In this document: piece after piece, positions 46,582 to 57,010 of the stretch | How the letters are laid out: each line of letters begins with the position of its first letter | Numbering within the stretch: the stretch's first letter is position 1 | Assembly (NCBI RefSeq): GCF_023159225.1 | Contig: NC_063171.1 | Location: 15,451,142 to 15,515,141, forward strand | Direction: 5' to 3' | DNA: 64,000 nucleotides | Origin: Perognathus longimembris pacificus | Taxonomy: Eukaryota; Chordata; Mammalia; Rodentia; Heteromyidae | Program-made: the position numbers and the translations under genes | The notes under the pieces: generated by a model | Database searches by the model: none | Seen by the model: only the letters and a program-made list of their open reading frames with translations | What the model was told of the DNA's origin: nothing

Positions 46582-47371
46582 TTGTGCTGCTATGCACAAT
46601 TTGTCATAGCTATAATATGGAACCAACCCCGATGCCCCTCAGTAGAGAAATGGATCAGGAAAATGTGGCTACATATACACAATGGAATTTTATGCCTCTA
46701 TCAGAAAGAATGACATTGCCCCATTTGTAAGGAAATGGAAGGACTTGGAAAAAATAATACTAAGTGAAGTGAACCAGACCCAAAGAAACATGGACTCTAT
46801 GGTCTCCCTCATAGGAAATAATAAGCACAGGTTTAGGCTAGTCACAGCAGAGGATCACAAGAGCCTAATAGCTATGCCCTTATGAACACATAAGATGATG
46901 CTAAGTGAAATGAACTCCATGTTATAGAAATGAGTGATTTATCACTCTTGTAATTACTTTCAACATGACATGTGAAACTGTAGCTTCTATTGTTGATGAT
47001 CCTCTTGTATCCCCTTCCTGTGGTTGTACCTGCACTATCTCTGTATCTTATCTGAGTACATTGGAAACTGTATATACTGGTATTAGAACTAGGAAAGTGA
47101 AAGGGAATACCAAAGTCAAGAGACATGGGATTAAAAAGACAAACTACAAGACAAAACTACAAAACTACAAAAAACAAAAGACAAAACTACAAAAGCAATA
47201 CTTGCAAAACTGTTTGGTGTAAACCAACTGAACAACTCATAGGGGGAGAAGGAAAGGGGGAAGGGGAAGGGGCAATGAGGGAGGAGGTAACAAGCAGTAC
47301 AAGAAATGTATCCAATGCCTAACATATGAAACTGTAACCTCTCTGTACATCACTTTGACAATAAATAAGAA
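46582..47371 (+). mobile_element. Young L1: ORF2 end plus 3'UTR
   Basis: ORF2 C-terminus with MEFYASIRKNDIAPFVRKW at 46682, then the 3'UTR. A perfect 14-bp TSD, AAAAAGGAAATAAA, lies at 46568-46581 and 47372-47385. The GACTACAAAAGCAAT region is expanded into a local ACTACAAAA-type array (47138-47190) not seen in sister copies. Confidence 0.93.
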
Positions 47372-47451
47372 AAAAAGGAAATAAAACTAGCTATAAAAGG
47401 AAGTGTATTCTAGCAACCTAAATGTTCTAAATTTTCTCTGATAGAAGTTTT

Positions 47452-47661
47452 TTTGTTGTTGTTGTTTTGTTTTTTTTGGCCAGTCCTGGGGCTTGGACTC
47501 AGGGCCTGTCCCTGGCTTCTTTTTGGTCAAGGCTAGCACTCTGCCACTTAAGCCACAGCGCCCCCTCTGGCCATTTTCTGTATATGTGGTGCTGGGGAAT
47601 TGAACCCAGGACCTCATGTATAGAAGACAAGCACTCTTGCCACTAGGCCATATCCCCAGCC
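47452..47661 (-). mobile_element. Dimeric ID-type SINE
   Basis: Minus strand, with a TTG/T-rich tail complement at left. A perfect 16-bp TSD, CTCTGATAGAAGTTTT, lies at 47436-47451 and 47662-47677. It lacks the GAGCACT before GTCCCTGGC that other copies have. Confidence 0.95.
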
Positions 47662-47677
47662 CTCTGATAGAAGTTTT

Positions 47678-48385
47678 AAACACAGAAGCCAGAATATATT
47701 TTATCAAATATTGTTCTGTTCCAGACTATTAATGGCCAGAATTGAGATGCACAGAAGATTGACAAGAGAACTAAATTCAATACATATTATGTAACCATTT
47801 AGAAGGAAGAAAACCACATACCTGCATTACACACACATGTGCAAATAGCATTAAGCTGTTTAAAAACAACACTGGAAACTATTGTTAGATGAATTCATAT
47901 AAGAACATACTTTTGTAATCTGGATGCTTTGGGTACTGCAAAAAAAAAACAAATAAAATAAATATACTTTTGAACATTGAATTCTATAACTAGTGAATTC
48001 AGACTATCAATTGTGAAGTCAAAATGAAAATTTTTAAAAGACAAGATAATTTCTTCGTATTTTCTCTCAAGAGGGAACTATGAGACAAGGTGATCTCTGA
48101 ATTGGATTTTTGCTTCCTGTTTGTGTCAAGTTAAGGTTAGGAGGACTTGTTGCTTCCTGGAAAGTTTGAACCTAATGCTTTGTTATAAACCCAGAAAGTT
48201 AACATTTTATTCAGAAATAATATATGTTGTACAATATTTAGTTTTAAATGCAAGTGAAATGCAAAACAATTGTGCTGCCAAGACTGTGCAGCAGATGTGA
48301 GCTGATCCCAATCTGCAGAAATCATTTCCTTGGATGGGTGTCAGGAAGTCTCATAGTGGACAGATGAAGTAAGTACTTTTTTTAA
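47678..48385. other. Unassigned sequence
   Basis: Nothing recognised. Confidence 0.5.
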
Positions 48386-48389
48386 AAGA

Positions 48390-48478
48390 AATTTTAATTT
48401 TGTTGTAAAGTTTGATGTACAGAGGGTTTGCAGTTACATATATAAGGTAATGAGTACATTGCTTTTCTTTCATTTCTT
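48390..48478 (-). mobile_element. Old L1 3' end, left part of split copy
   Basis: TGTTGTAAAGTTTGATGTAC, GGGTTTGCAGTTACATATAT, AATGAGTACATTGC. The continuation lies at 49085 (GAGTACATTTCTTGTTG), so younger insertions split this copy. Confidence 0.72.
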
Positions 48479-48484
48479 TTTTAT

Positions 48485-48970
48485 TTTTTTTTAATTTTTA
48501 TTGTCAAACTGATGTACAGAGAGGTTACAGTATCATACGTTAGGCATTGGATACATTTCTTTTTTTTCAATTTTTTATTATCAAACTGATGTACAGAGAG
48601 GTTACAGTTTCATACGTTAGGCATTGGATATATTTCTTGTACTGTAATGTTTGTTACCTCCTCCCTCATTCCCCCCTCTCCCCTCCTCCTTTCCCTTTCC
48701 GCCTCCCCCATGAGTTGTTCAGTTCATTTACACCAAACAGTTTTGCAAGTATTGCTTTTGTAGTCGTTTGTCTATTTATCCTGTGTCTCTCGATTTTGGT
48801 ATTCCCTTTTAGTTTCTTAGTTCTAATACCAGATGTACTCCAATGTACTCAGATATAATACAGTGATGATGCAGGTACACCATAGGAAGGGGATACAAGA
48901 AGATCATCAATAATGGAAGCTACGGTTACACATAGCATGTTGACAGTAGTTACAACAGTGATGTAACAAT
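48485..48970 (-). mobile_element. Young L1 3'UTR with duplicated 3' end
   Basis: 48485-48560 gives the first 76 bp of the antisense 3' end (to GGATACATTTCTT). 48560-48970 starts again from the tail (TTTTTTATTATCAAACTGATG) and runs on through the 3'UTR to ACAGTAGTTACAACAGTG. Either two successive insertions or a local duplication. Confidence 0.85.
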
Positions 48971-48974
48971 CGTT

Positions 48975-49084
48975 GTGGTACTGTGGCTCAAGTGGTTGAG
49001 TGCTAGCCTTGAGCAAAAAAAATCCAGGGACAGTGCTCAGGCCCTACGGTCAAGCCCCAGGACTGGCAAAAAAAAAAAAAAAAT
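48975..49084 (+). mobile_element. SINE tail unit (ID-like second unit) with A tail
   Basis: GTACTGTGGCTCAAGTGGTT to CAAGCCCCAGGACTGGC and about 17 A. Only the second unit is present, a 5'-truncated SINE. Confidence 0.85.
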
Positions 49085-49925
49085 AGGTGAGTACATTTCT
49101 TGTTGAACATTGTTACCCATGCCTTCATTTTTCTCCCACTACTCCTCCCCATTCCTAACTCTCCCCCCTCCCCTGCCATGTATCTTGTATCTTGTGAGTA
49201 CCATCACTGTTTCATTGGTTCAACCTTTCTCTTTTTTTCACCATTTTGTTATTATTTTTCCCTTCCCCAATCAGAAAAAAAAAATTATATACAAGACACA
49301 TGCAGCAGAGTCAAAAACAATGATAAACTAAAAGGATACAAAAAGAATTTGATAGAGTACATTAAAAACAACAATATCATCAAGACCAAAAACTCTTGTT
49401 TCCATACCTTGGAGCTCATTTGATGAACATTAATTTTATATGGGAATATGTACATAGCTATTGAGCTCTTGTGATCTTGGAAGAGATAGGGCCAAAAGAG
49501 AATGTTACTACACTTTTGGTGGGAGTGCGAACTGGTTCAACCACTCTGGAAAGCAGTATGGAGGTTCCTCAAAAGAATCAACATAGAGCTCCCCTATGAC
49601 TCAGCAATCCCATTCCTAGGCATTTACCCAATGATCATAAACCAGGCCACATCAAAGCCACCAGAGCAACCATGTTCATTGCAGCATTGTGCACCATATC
49701 TAAGGTATGGAACCAACCCAGATGCCCCTCAGTAGATAAATGAATCAAGAAATTGTGGTAAATATACACAATCAAATTCTATACTTCCATCAGAAATAAT
49801 AACATTGCCCCATTCATAAGGAAATGGTAACACTTGGCAGGGGGAAAAAACATTAAATGAAGTAAGACAAATCCAAAGAAACACAAGATCCATGTTTTTC
49901 CTCATAAGTAATAATTACTATATGT
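49085..49925 (-). mobile_element. Old 5'-inverted L1, right part
   Basis: 49085-49476 is antisense 3'UTR, ending ATAGCTATTGAGCTCTTGTGATC. At 49477 it flips to sense ORF2 (GATAGGGCCAAAAGAG, MLLHFWWECELVQPLWKAVW, GTATGGAACCAACCCAGATG) and runs to the ORF2 stop region near 49910. In element coordinates the sense piece ends about where the antisense piece begins, so this is a third 5' inversion, older than the other two. Confidence 0.8.
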
Positions 49926-50384
49926 ATAGCATAGTCCTAGCAACTACTTTTAAAAGTCTGTTTGAGTTATCATGACATTCTACAGGTGCAAATGATGTCT
50001 TTAAATTTAAATTTTCTGATATTATTTGCCTAGCATATCCACCACATATATTTGAACGCAGCACTCACTGTGGTGAAGCACAGGTGCTTTGGTTCAGGTG
50101 ACCTTGATATACCTTAATAATCACCTTAATGCCCTTGGAAAGGCATTAGTGGTGCTGTGATTCAGATATGTGGACGACAAGCCTTCCCTTGCTTTCTTCA
50201 AGTGAAAAGATAAAAGTCTTTCACTTGATAAACATAACAGTATTCTGAGGTTGTGAAAATGGACAGTAAGAGACAAATCTTGAATAGAAGAAAAAAAAAC
50301 TGTGTACTGGTTTGCAGTGGTGTCCAGAGAGCAAAAGTTACAGTTATAATGTGGAAGGTAATTTAATAAAAGAGTTATAAACTT

Positions 50385-50416
<32 letters not shown>

Positions 50417-50644
50417 TAGGGAAAATGTATAATATAAATCTGCATGCTTTGGGACTATCTGTGGTTTCCTGTTTTTACTAAGAGTATTGGAATGTGTTTT
50501 CCATGGAAAATGAGAATTGTAGTAAAATGTAGCGTCTTATTCCACAAGTAAATGGTAAAACTAGTACAAATGACAAGGTTGTTTAGAAGCTATAATCTGT
50601 ATGCTTAACCATTACACAACTATGCATCTCAAAATATTTTTGTA
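49926..50644. other. Unassigned sequence with a (GT)n run
   Basis: A microsatellite of about 15 GT units lies at 50387-50418; nothing else recognised. Confidence 0.55.
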
Positions 50645-50852
50645 CCAAGCCCAGTGGTAGTGACTCCTGCCTGTAATCGTGGCTACATGGGAGGCTGGGA
50701 TTGGAAGGCCAGCCTTATTGCAAACATCCAGGGGACACTATGTCTATGGAAGGAAGCTGGATGAGGTAGCAAGTGCCTATGATCCCAGAAAGGATCGGAA
50801 ACCCAATGTAGGAAATTTCAGCTGAACTATTTGTCTGAGTAATCTTATCTCA
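50645..50852 (+). mobile_element. Two 7SL-type SINE head fragments
   Basis: CAGTGGTAGTGACTCCTGCC and CATGGGAGGCTGGGATTGG (50652-50720), then a second decayed head-like piece ending GTCTGAGTAATCTTATCTC (50760-50852). Confidence 0.62.
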
Positions 50853-51084
50853 GCCGGGCATAGGTGGCTCATGCCTATGCATCCCTTTGGACATGAGGCT
50901 GAGATGTGAGGATCATGGTCCAATGCCACCCTGAACATGAAAATCTGTGAGACACTTATGTCCAATTAACTATCAAAATGCAAGAAATGGGTCTGTGGTT
51001 CATTAGCAGGAGAGCCAGCCTTGAGTCACACTGCTAAGGAACAGTGCCCATGCCCTGACTTCAAGCACCAGTAAGGCATGCATG

Positions 51085-51085
<1 letters not shown>
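50853..51085 (+). mobile_element. 7SL/ID composite SINE
   Basis: AGCCGGGCATAGGTGGCTCA head, GTCCAATTAACTATCAAAAT join, TCTGTGGTTCATTAGCAGG and CCCTGACTTCAAGCACCAG tail. Confidence 0.82.

Positions 51086-51087
<2 letters not shown>

Positions 51088-51115
<28 letters not shown>
51088..51115. repeat. (CA)n microsatellite at SINE tail
   Basis: About 14 CA units directly after the composite SINE. Confidence 0.95.
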
Positions 51116-51129
51116 CCCTGAGAAAACAA

Positions 51130-51215
51130 GGCTGGGTGGCATGGCTAAAGTGATAGAGCACCAGCTTAGCAAGCACAGTGATGGTATCAAATACCATTAC
51201 CACTAAAAATGACCA
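51130..51215 (+). mobile_element. tRNA-derived SINE-like fragment
   Basis: GGCTGGGTGGCATGGCTAAAG and GATAGAGCACCAGCTTAGCA resemble a tRNA-type SINE head with A box and anticodon region; the B box is degraded. Confidence 0.55.
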
Positions 51216-51696
51216 AAAATACCTAAAAAGGACAAAAAACAAAAAAGTATGAACCAATTACAGTATGCCCAAAGTCATTTCCTCCTACCCTTAGTTACAC
51301 CAATACTGAGCATTAAGACTCAATTAGGATGAAATATCTTTTGATTATTTTATGCCATATAAAATACAAAGCTGATTACAGTACTGACCTCAATATGTAA
51401 AAATATAATGTATTGAGTCCTTGTTTTCTATTTAAAGTACAAAGAAGTTAAAATGTACATAATACAATGGGTATGGCAAGAGAAAAAGTTTGTATTGGAG
51501 CACATTGTAGGTACACTGGAATAACTCTAAGGGTAGAATTAAGAAAGAGCTTGCAGATAGAAATAGTGAAAGACCTGAAATGTGAATTCAGAAGCAAAAT
51601 AATGAGCTGAAAATGAAAAGCTAAGATATTATGTGCAGATGAAATATCATGCTTAACAACACAGAGGCATGGTAAAGAATACACTAGTTCAAAATG
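51216..51696. other. Unassigned sequence
   Basis: Nothing recognised. Confidence 0.5.
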
Positions 51697-51775
51697 TATG
51701 TAAAGGTGATGTACATAGGGGTTACAGTTACATAAATAAGGAAATGAGTACAATTCTTGTAGAACATCATATTTA
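51697..51775 (-). mobile_element. Short old L1 3'-end fragment
   Basis: AAAGGTGATGTACATAGGGG, TTACAGTTACATAAATAAGG, AATGAGTACAATTCTTG. Confidence 0.75.
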
Positions 51776-51818
51776 ACCACAAAAAAATAAAATGTAGTTT
51801 TAAAAGAAACTTTAAGTA

Positions 51819-52027
51819 GCCAGGTGCTGGTGGCTCACGCCTGTAATTCTAGCTATTTGGGAGGCTGAGATCTGAGGCTCTTGGTTGAAAACCAGCCCAG
51901 GCAGGAAAGTCTGTGAGACCCTTATCTCCAATTAACCACCAGAAAACTGGAAGTGGTGCTATGGCTCAAATGATAGAGTACTAGCACCATGCCCAGAGTT
52001 CAAGATCCACAACAGACAAAAAAAAAA
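51819..52027 (+). mobile_element. 7SL/ID composite SINE (best-preserved copy)
   Basis: GCCAGGTGCTGGTGGCTCAC head (compare the B1/Alu start GCCGGGCGTGGTGGC), GGGAGGCTGAGATCTGAGG, TTATCTCCAATTAACCACC join, TGGAAGTGGTGCTATGGCTC tail, then CAGAGTTCAAGATCC and an A tail. It lacks part of the tail middle. Confidence 0.9.
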
Positions 52028-53545
52028 TTATGTGCATTTATATTGCTGAGGTATAACATTGGAGAAGAAGAACTTAAAGCAAACTGTATCCTGAAAGAAG
52101 TTCATCAAGTATATGATATACAGAATAATTACTTCATGATTTTCCTTTAATGTATTGGATTTACTTGCATACTATCTACAAATACTATTTAAAATTCAAT
52201 TTATTGTCATTTTATATACCAGATAATTTGCTATAAATTCTTAAAAATGTAGTACTATTTCAGCAATTATTCTTCTAAACTGCTATACTTAAAATAAAGT
52301 AACAAATTCAACATGAATAATATGGACCTTTATTTAAAAACGGATTCAGCCTGTGGTAATACATTTGTGTGATTCCTAAAAAGTAATTTTTAGAATGATA
52401 CCTGCATCTATATTTCTTCTGGAAACTTTCTGAAATGTCATAGCTATAGTAAGTGATATTTTTATTCTTTCTTTTATTCTTTCTTTTTCTGAAAACTTAA
52501 ATACAACTTTTCTTTCCCTCCAGTTTTGGTCTTGTGCCCAGATGTGAACTTCTAAAAGTTAAACAAATCAATATGTCTTTACTTCAATGGTCTAACTTGA
52601 GGTCATCATGAGAGAAATAACAGATAAGAACTATCTCTTTTCCCCATGAGCAACAATTTCTTTTCACTTAGATTTCTGACTTTTCAGTGCTCCATGTATT
52701 TTGTATGGAACCGACATAAAAAGCCTTTCAAAGAGTGATGCTGCTAGATTTAAAGAGTGATGTGCTAGATTTCCTAAGTTTGAGCATTCTCAGACATAAT
52801 TGATCAATCTTATTTTTATTAGTTCAACCATATTTCCCCATCCTAAATGTATTGATATTGATTGTGTGCTCATTTTCCAAGGTTACTGATACACATCTAC
52901 AGTAAATTCTCATAATGAGGATAAAATGTTTAATAGCCAATATTTTGTCATATCTGAAGTTAATATGTACAAAATTACAGTACTCATTGTAGGAAGCATA
53001 ATAGTTTTATCTTGCAGTAGTCTCTGACAGAACATGTTTAAATCAATGAACCTGTAATGTGGAAGAAAATTTAATATGTGTTCTGCATAACTGGGCCTTG
53101 GTTTTAAATGGTTGTAGGGTGTGACCCAGAATTTTGAAATGAGTAGCTTGTTTCCTGAAGATAAGTATATGTGTCCTTTATTGTCAAAAAGCAAGTTAAA
53201 ATAGATACCTATAAACAGAATGCAAAATTCAAATCCATTTTTGTTTTCTTATCTTTCATTCCAAATTCAGGACACTAACACTGGACTGTTTAAATCTATG
53301 CTGCAATTAGTTCAGACAAATTTCTTGAAATCAATTAAGAATGGTCTATAACTAGCAGCATATTTTAAATGCTTTCATGATGATTGTTACACATGCATAT
53401 TAATACTGCATAGTAACTAAATAGATACAGCTCTTTGAATCTGACAAACAATAAAGGCTGAAATATTAGAGAAAATTGCATAAAATACTTCCATGTCCCA
53501 GAGACTTTTTTCCCTCTTATGCAGTTTCTTTAACAATGTGCATAT
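52028..53545. other. Unassigned AT-rich sequence
   Basis: Nothing recognised. Confidence 0.5.
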
Positions 53546-53546
53546 T

Positions 53547-53617
<71 letters not shown>

Positions 53618-53640
53618 CAGAGACAGACAGAGACAGGGAA
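53547..53640. repeat. Compound (GT)n-(GA)n-(CAGAGA)n repeat
   Basis: About 12 GT units switch directly into about 14 GA units and then CAGAGA hexamers. Confidence 0.95.
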
Positions 53641-53650
53641 AAGAGAGAGA

Positions 53651-54239
53651 ACATATTTTTCTAATACTGCTATCACACTATCCTAAGTATTGTTCATATA
53701 TACATTTGCTTCTATACTCACCTGAGATTACTGACCTTTCTAAAAGACAGAGTAAAGAGATACCACCGGCACAGAGAGTATATTGATAAGGTAGCCCCTG
53801 GCAACCTCGTATCATAGTTTTCTTTGGCATTCCTTCCTAACAGTTGCCATAGCTAGATGCTTGCTTAAAGGACTCTCTGCTATCCCAACATCCTGATTGA
53901 CATTAAGTTCCACTACAATCATGTTCAAGCTCTAAATTGCCAGGAAAATAATGGCTTGAAAGCTATATGTATACTTTACTCTTTTAATATTAGTTCTCCA
54001 AATAGCTTTTCTTTAGCCTAAATATGAATGGAGATATTTGTTAAGTTGTACTGATTTCAAAGTCAGAGATTAACTCCTCAGCATTGCTTTTAAAAAGTCA
54101 CAACCTATTTATGTCACATCTAGTGACTGAGTTTATGTATTTTAAGGTTCTCGTATTTTCAAATATTTTAATTTTGCTAATAGTAAACTTTGTGTATAAA
54201 CTCTTTGAAGCTGTAACCCCACTTGAGTCATGCCTCCAA
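53651..54239. other. Unassigned sequence
   Basis: Nothing recognised. Confidence 0.5.
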
Positions 54240-54350
54240 CTTGTGTTTTGCTGTTTAATTGGAGATGGAATCTCAAAGACTTTGCCTGGGCTAGTACTCC
54301 CAATCTTAGAAACATGAGTACTTATGATTATAGGCATTATCCACCAGCAC
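54240..54350 (-). mobile_element. Old 7SL-type SINE head
   Basis: TTTAATTGGAGATGGAATCT, GCCTGGGCTAGTACTCCCAA and TATAGGCATTATCCACCAGC are the complement of the composite SINE join and head. Confidence 0.72.
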
Positions 54351-55244
54351 TTGACTTGAATACTAGTTTCTTGTTACAACACATGCAATGTCCACTGCTA
54401 TGTTAAATAGTCTCACCTCAAGTATTTTTATCTCTTGTCACTTTTGTCTGTGTGCTTTCCCATTGCAATTCACAGAACATCCAATGAAAGTTGCATTCTT
54501 TTCCATCATATATTCAGACAAACTCAATAAATATGAGGTTGTATAGGGAAAGAAAATACTGTTAAATGGGAAAAGATGTATAGATGATGGAAAGTGGAGG
54601 TTGGTAGGATTGCAAGTCCTGGCAGTCAGTGTGTGGGGTGCAAGGGATCAGGAACTGACTAGATATTACCCTGGGGAATGGCTCCTTCACCAGGAAAAGG
54701 GGAAAGCTAGCCAAAAAAATCAAACAAAACAAAAACCCAAAAAACAGAGACCTGTATCATCACATCATCACATACTGTGTAGTAATGATAGATCATCTCT
54801 CAGTTAAGAGGCTTGAAAAGAAATATTTTGTCCGGAACCAATGTCTACTCCAAAAGTTAAGGGCAGTGAAACACCAGCACATGGTGGCCTGAATATAATG
54901 AGTCCTATCACATTTTTATTCATCACTGTATTTTATTCAGCACAAGCAGATATGCTTTTGCTTTTGGTAGGTTGCCTAATACAGACAGCACTGATGTGGG
55001 TTTGCAGATACACCTAATAGGCCAACTAGAAAGATCACTGGCCAAATTGGGAAAACCCAAATGAATTCCTGCACACCAAATTTCCAACATGTTTTTAAGA
55101 ATCTAAATGAGTAAAATGAAAGAAAAGGGGTTGGGATCTTAGTTCTGGAAATGTGTTACTTATCTATCTGATTTGCATTCCTGTAGCCTGCGCACATGTG
55201 CCAAATACTAGTGATCACACACACGAAAACACTTTCTATGCCAT
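54351..55244. other. Unassigned sequence
   Basis: Nothing recognised. Confidence 0.5.
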
Positions 55245-55400
55245 GTGATACCTTTGCTCAAAATCTTACACTTTCACACCTCCCTACTCCATTTAGACAA
55301 AAACCAAGTATCTGATGCTATCTTACATGAGCTGGTACTAATTACCTCTTTGTTTTTATTACTTACTTCTCTCCTTATTTTTAGTCAATCAAACACTTTT
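55245..55400 (+). mobile_element. Possible L2-type ancient LINE remnant
   Basis: TTGCTCAAAATCTTACACTT, then a stretch with the word order of mammalian L2 3' sequence (paired CTC...AAACCAAGT...ATGAGCTGGT...ATTACCTCT). Recognition is from memory of the consensus and weak. Confidence 0.35.
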
Positions 55401-56290
55401 TTCTACATCCTTTTCAATCGTAGGTTTTATATTTATAAATATAACCCTGTCTCCCATGTGGATATGTATGTGTTCTAAGTTCCTAGGTGCAAGCTTTTTC
55501 TTACTGCGTTTTAAACAGCTTTATAAACTATTGCTCATAGAATGTATTATGTACATTTATTTCAGATAAAGAAAAGTAAGCTTATTTTGTTTCTGAATTC
55601 AGCAAAGAAGTTGTATATTTCAACATGAAAAATTGGGGTTTCCACACACACTGTAGCCGCCCCCCCCCCAGCCCCAAGACCCCAGGCTGCCTTCTGTGTA
55701 CACTATATAAACATGTAAAAATAAAAAAATAAAATTATAATCACTGTATACTGAGCTCTCCTAATCCTCTTGTATGTGTCCAAGTTCCATAGGAAAATAC
55801 CATTATTAGGACATAGATATACATGAGATAACAGATGCATAGATAGATGAGATAAGAGATACTTGAGGTGATAGTAACAAGTCTCAAAGTCTCAGAACCA
55901 GTTAAGACAATGTAGAAATTTCCAGGGTGAGAAACAAAGTATAGAAAACAGGAACCACTGATGTTACTGCTGGAGTCCCAAGAGCACCAGAGGTCCTGGA
56001 TTCTGATGTCCAAGATCAATTCCAAAATAAAGAGAAAAGGACTACTAGTCTCTCCTTTTGGCTCCTATCCTGGCCGCAGTAACTTAGATAATAGCTTCCT
56101 ACATCAAGGAAATACAGTCTTCACTCAGAGCATTGGCTTGCCCAGTTTTCTCTGCAAAAACTTCAAACATAGGCCAGGAGTAACATTTTACAAAGGACAG
56201 AAGAATTACTGAGCTAGTCACTTTAACTACAATTGTTGAATCACCAATCCTTCACACAACTACTTTAATAATAATAAAAAAATGAAATCA
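55401..56290. other. Unassigned sequence
   Basis: Contains a C run (55656-55668) and ATAGATGAGATAAGAGAT-type low complexity near 55840. Nothing else recognised. Confidence 0.5.
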
Positions 56291-56505
56291 CTGTGCACTG
56301 ATGGCTCACACCTGTAATCCTATCTACTAAAGAGGCTGAGATCTGAGGATTGTGGTTCAAAGCCAGCTGGGGCAGGAAAGTCTATGAAACACTTATCTCC
56401 AATTGACCACCAGAAAACTGGAAGTGGCGATGTGAATAAACTGGTAGAGTGCTAGCCTTGAGCTGAAGAACTCAGGGACAGTGCTCAGGCCCAGAGTTCA
56501 TATAT
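56291..56505 (+). mobile_element. 7SL/ID composite SINE
   Basis: GATGGCTCACACCTGTAATC head, TTATCTCCAATTGACCACC join, GAGTGCTAGCCTTGAGCTG and GTGCTCAGGCCCAGAGTTC tail; a TA-rich tail follows. Confidence 0.88.
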
Positions 56506-56924
56506 GGTATATATATATATTTCACTGTTTCTCTTATAGCTTTCTGATATCCTCATGAGGACATGAGGGCCTCAATGAGGACAGAATTCTTGATGCTCTA
56601 ATGGTGTTGCAGGGCCTAGATCATATATGAAAAGACAAATATTCAAAAGATATTAGTCGAAAAAATTAGCGAAATAGAGCTAATGTCAAAGACTTCCCCC
56701 TTTTGGTGGCAAAACTGTTTAGAACACATGTTCAAAAAAGGTTGTTAAAGAAACCAGAAACTATGGCAAAGTAAGTTTCACCACACTAATGGAAGCTCTA
56801 ACAAAGCGGTCCATTGCCAGGCCAGGGCCTATAGAAGTTCTATTGTGCATTTCTCGCTGCTGAATAGGCTGCGAGCTACATGATCACTTTCTGTAATACT
56901 CCATATCCAACTACCAGTAAAAAG
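56506..56924. other. Unassigned sequence
   Basis: Nothing recognised. Confidence 0.5.
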
Positions 56925-57010
56925 TCTAGCTTGCTGGAATTGCTTAAGTGGTAAAGCAAGGCAAGGAAGCAAGCAGAGAAAGAGGCCCTGAGTTAAAACC
57001 CCAATAAAGT
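56925..57010 (+). mobile_element. tRNA-derived SINE-like fragment
   Basis: GGAATTGCTTAAGTGGTAAAGC (A-box-like) and GAGGCCCTGAGTTAAAACCCC (degraded B box). Single unit. Confidence 0.6.
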
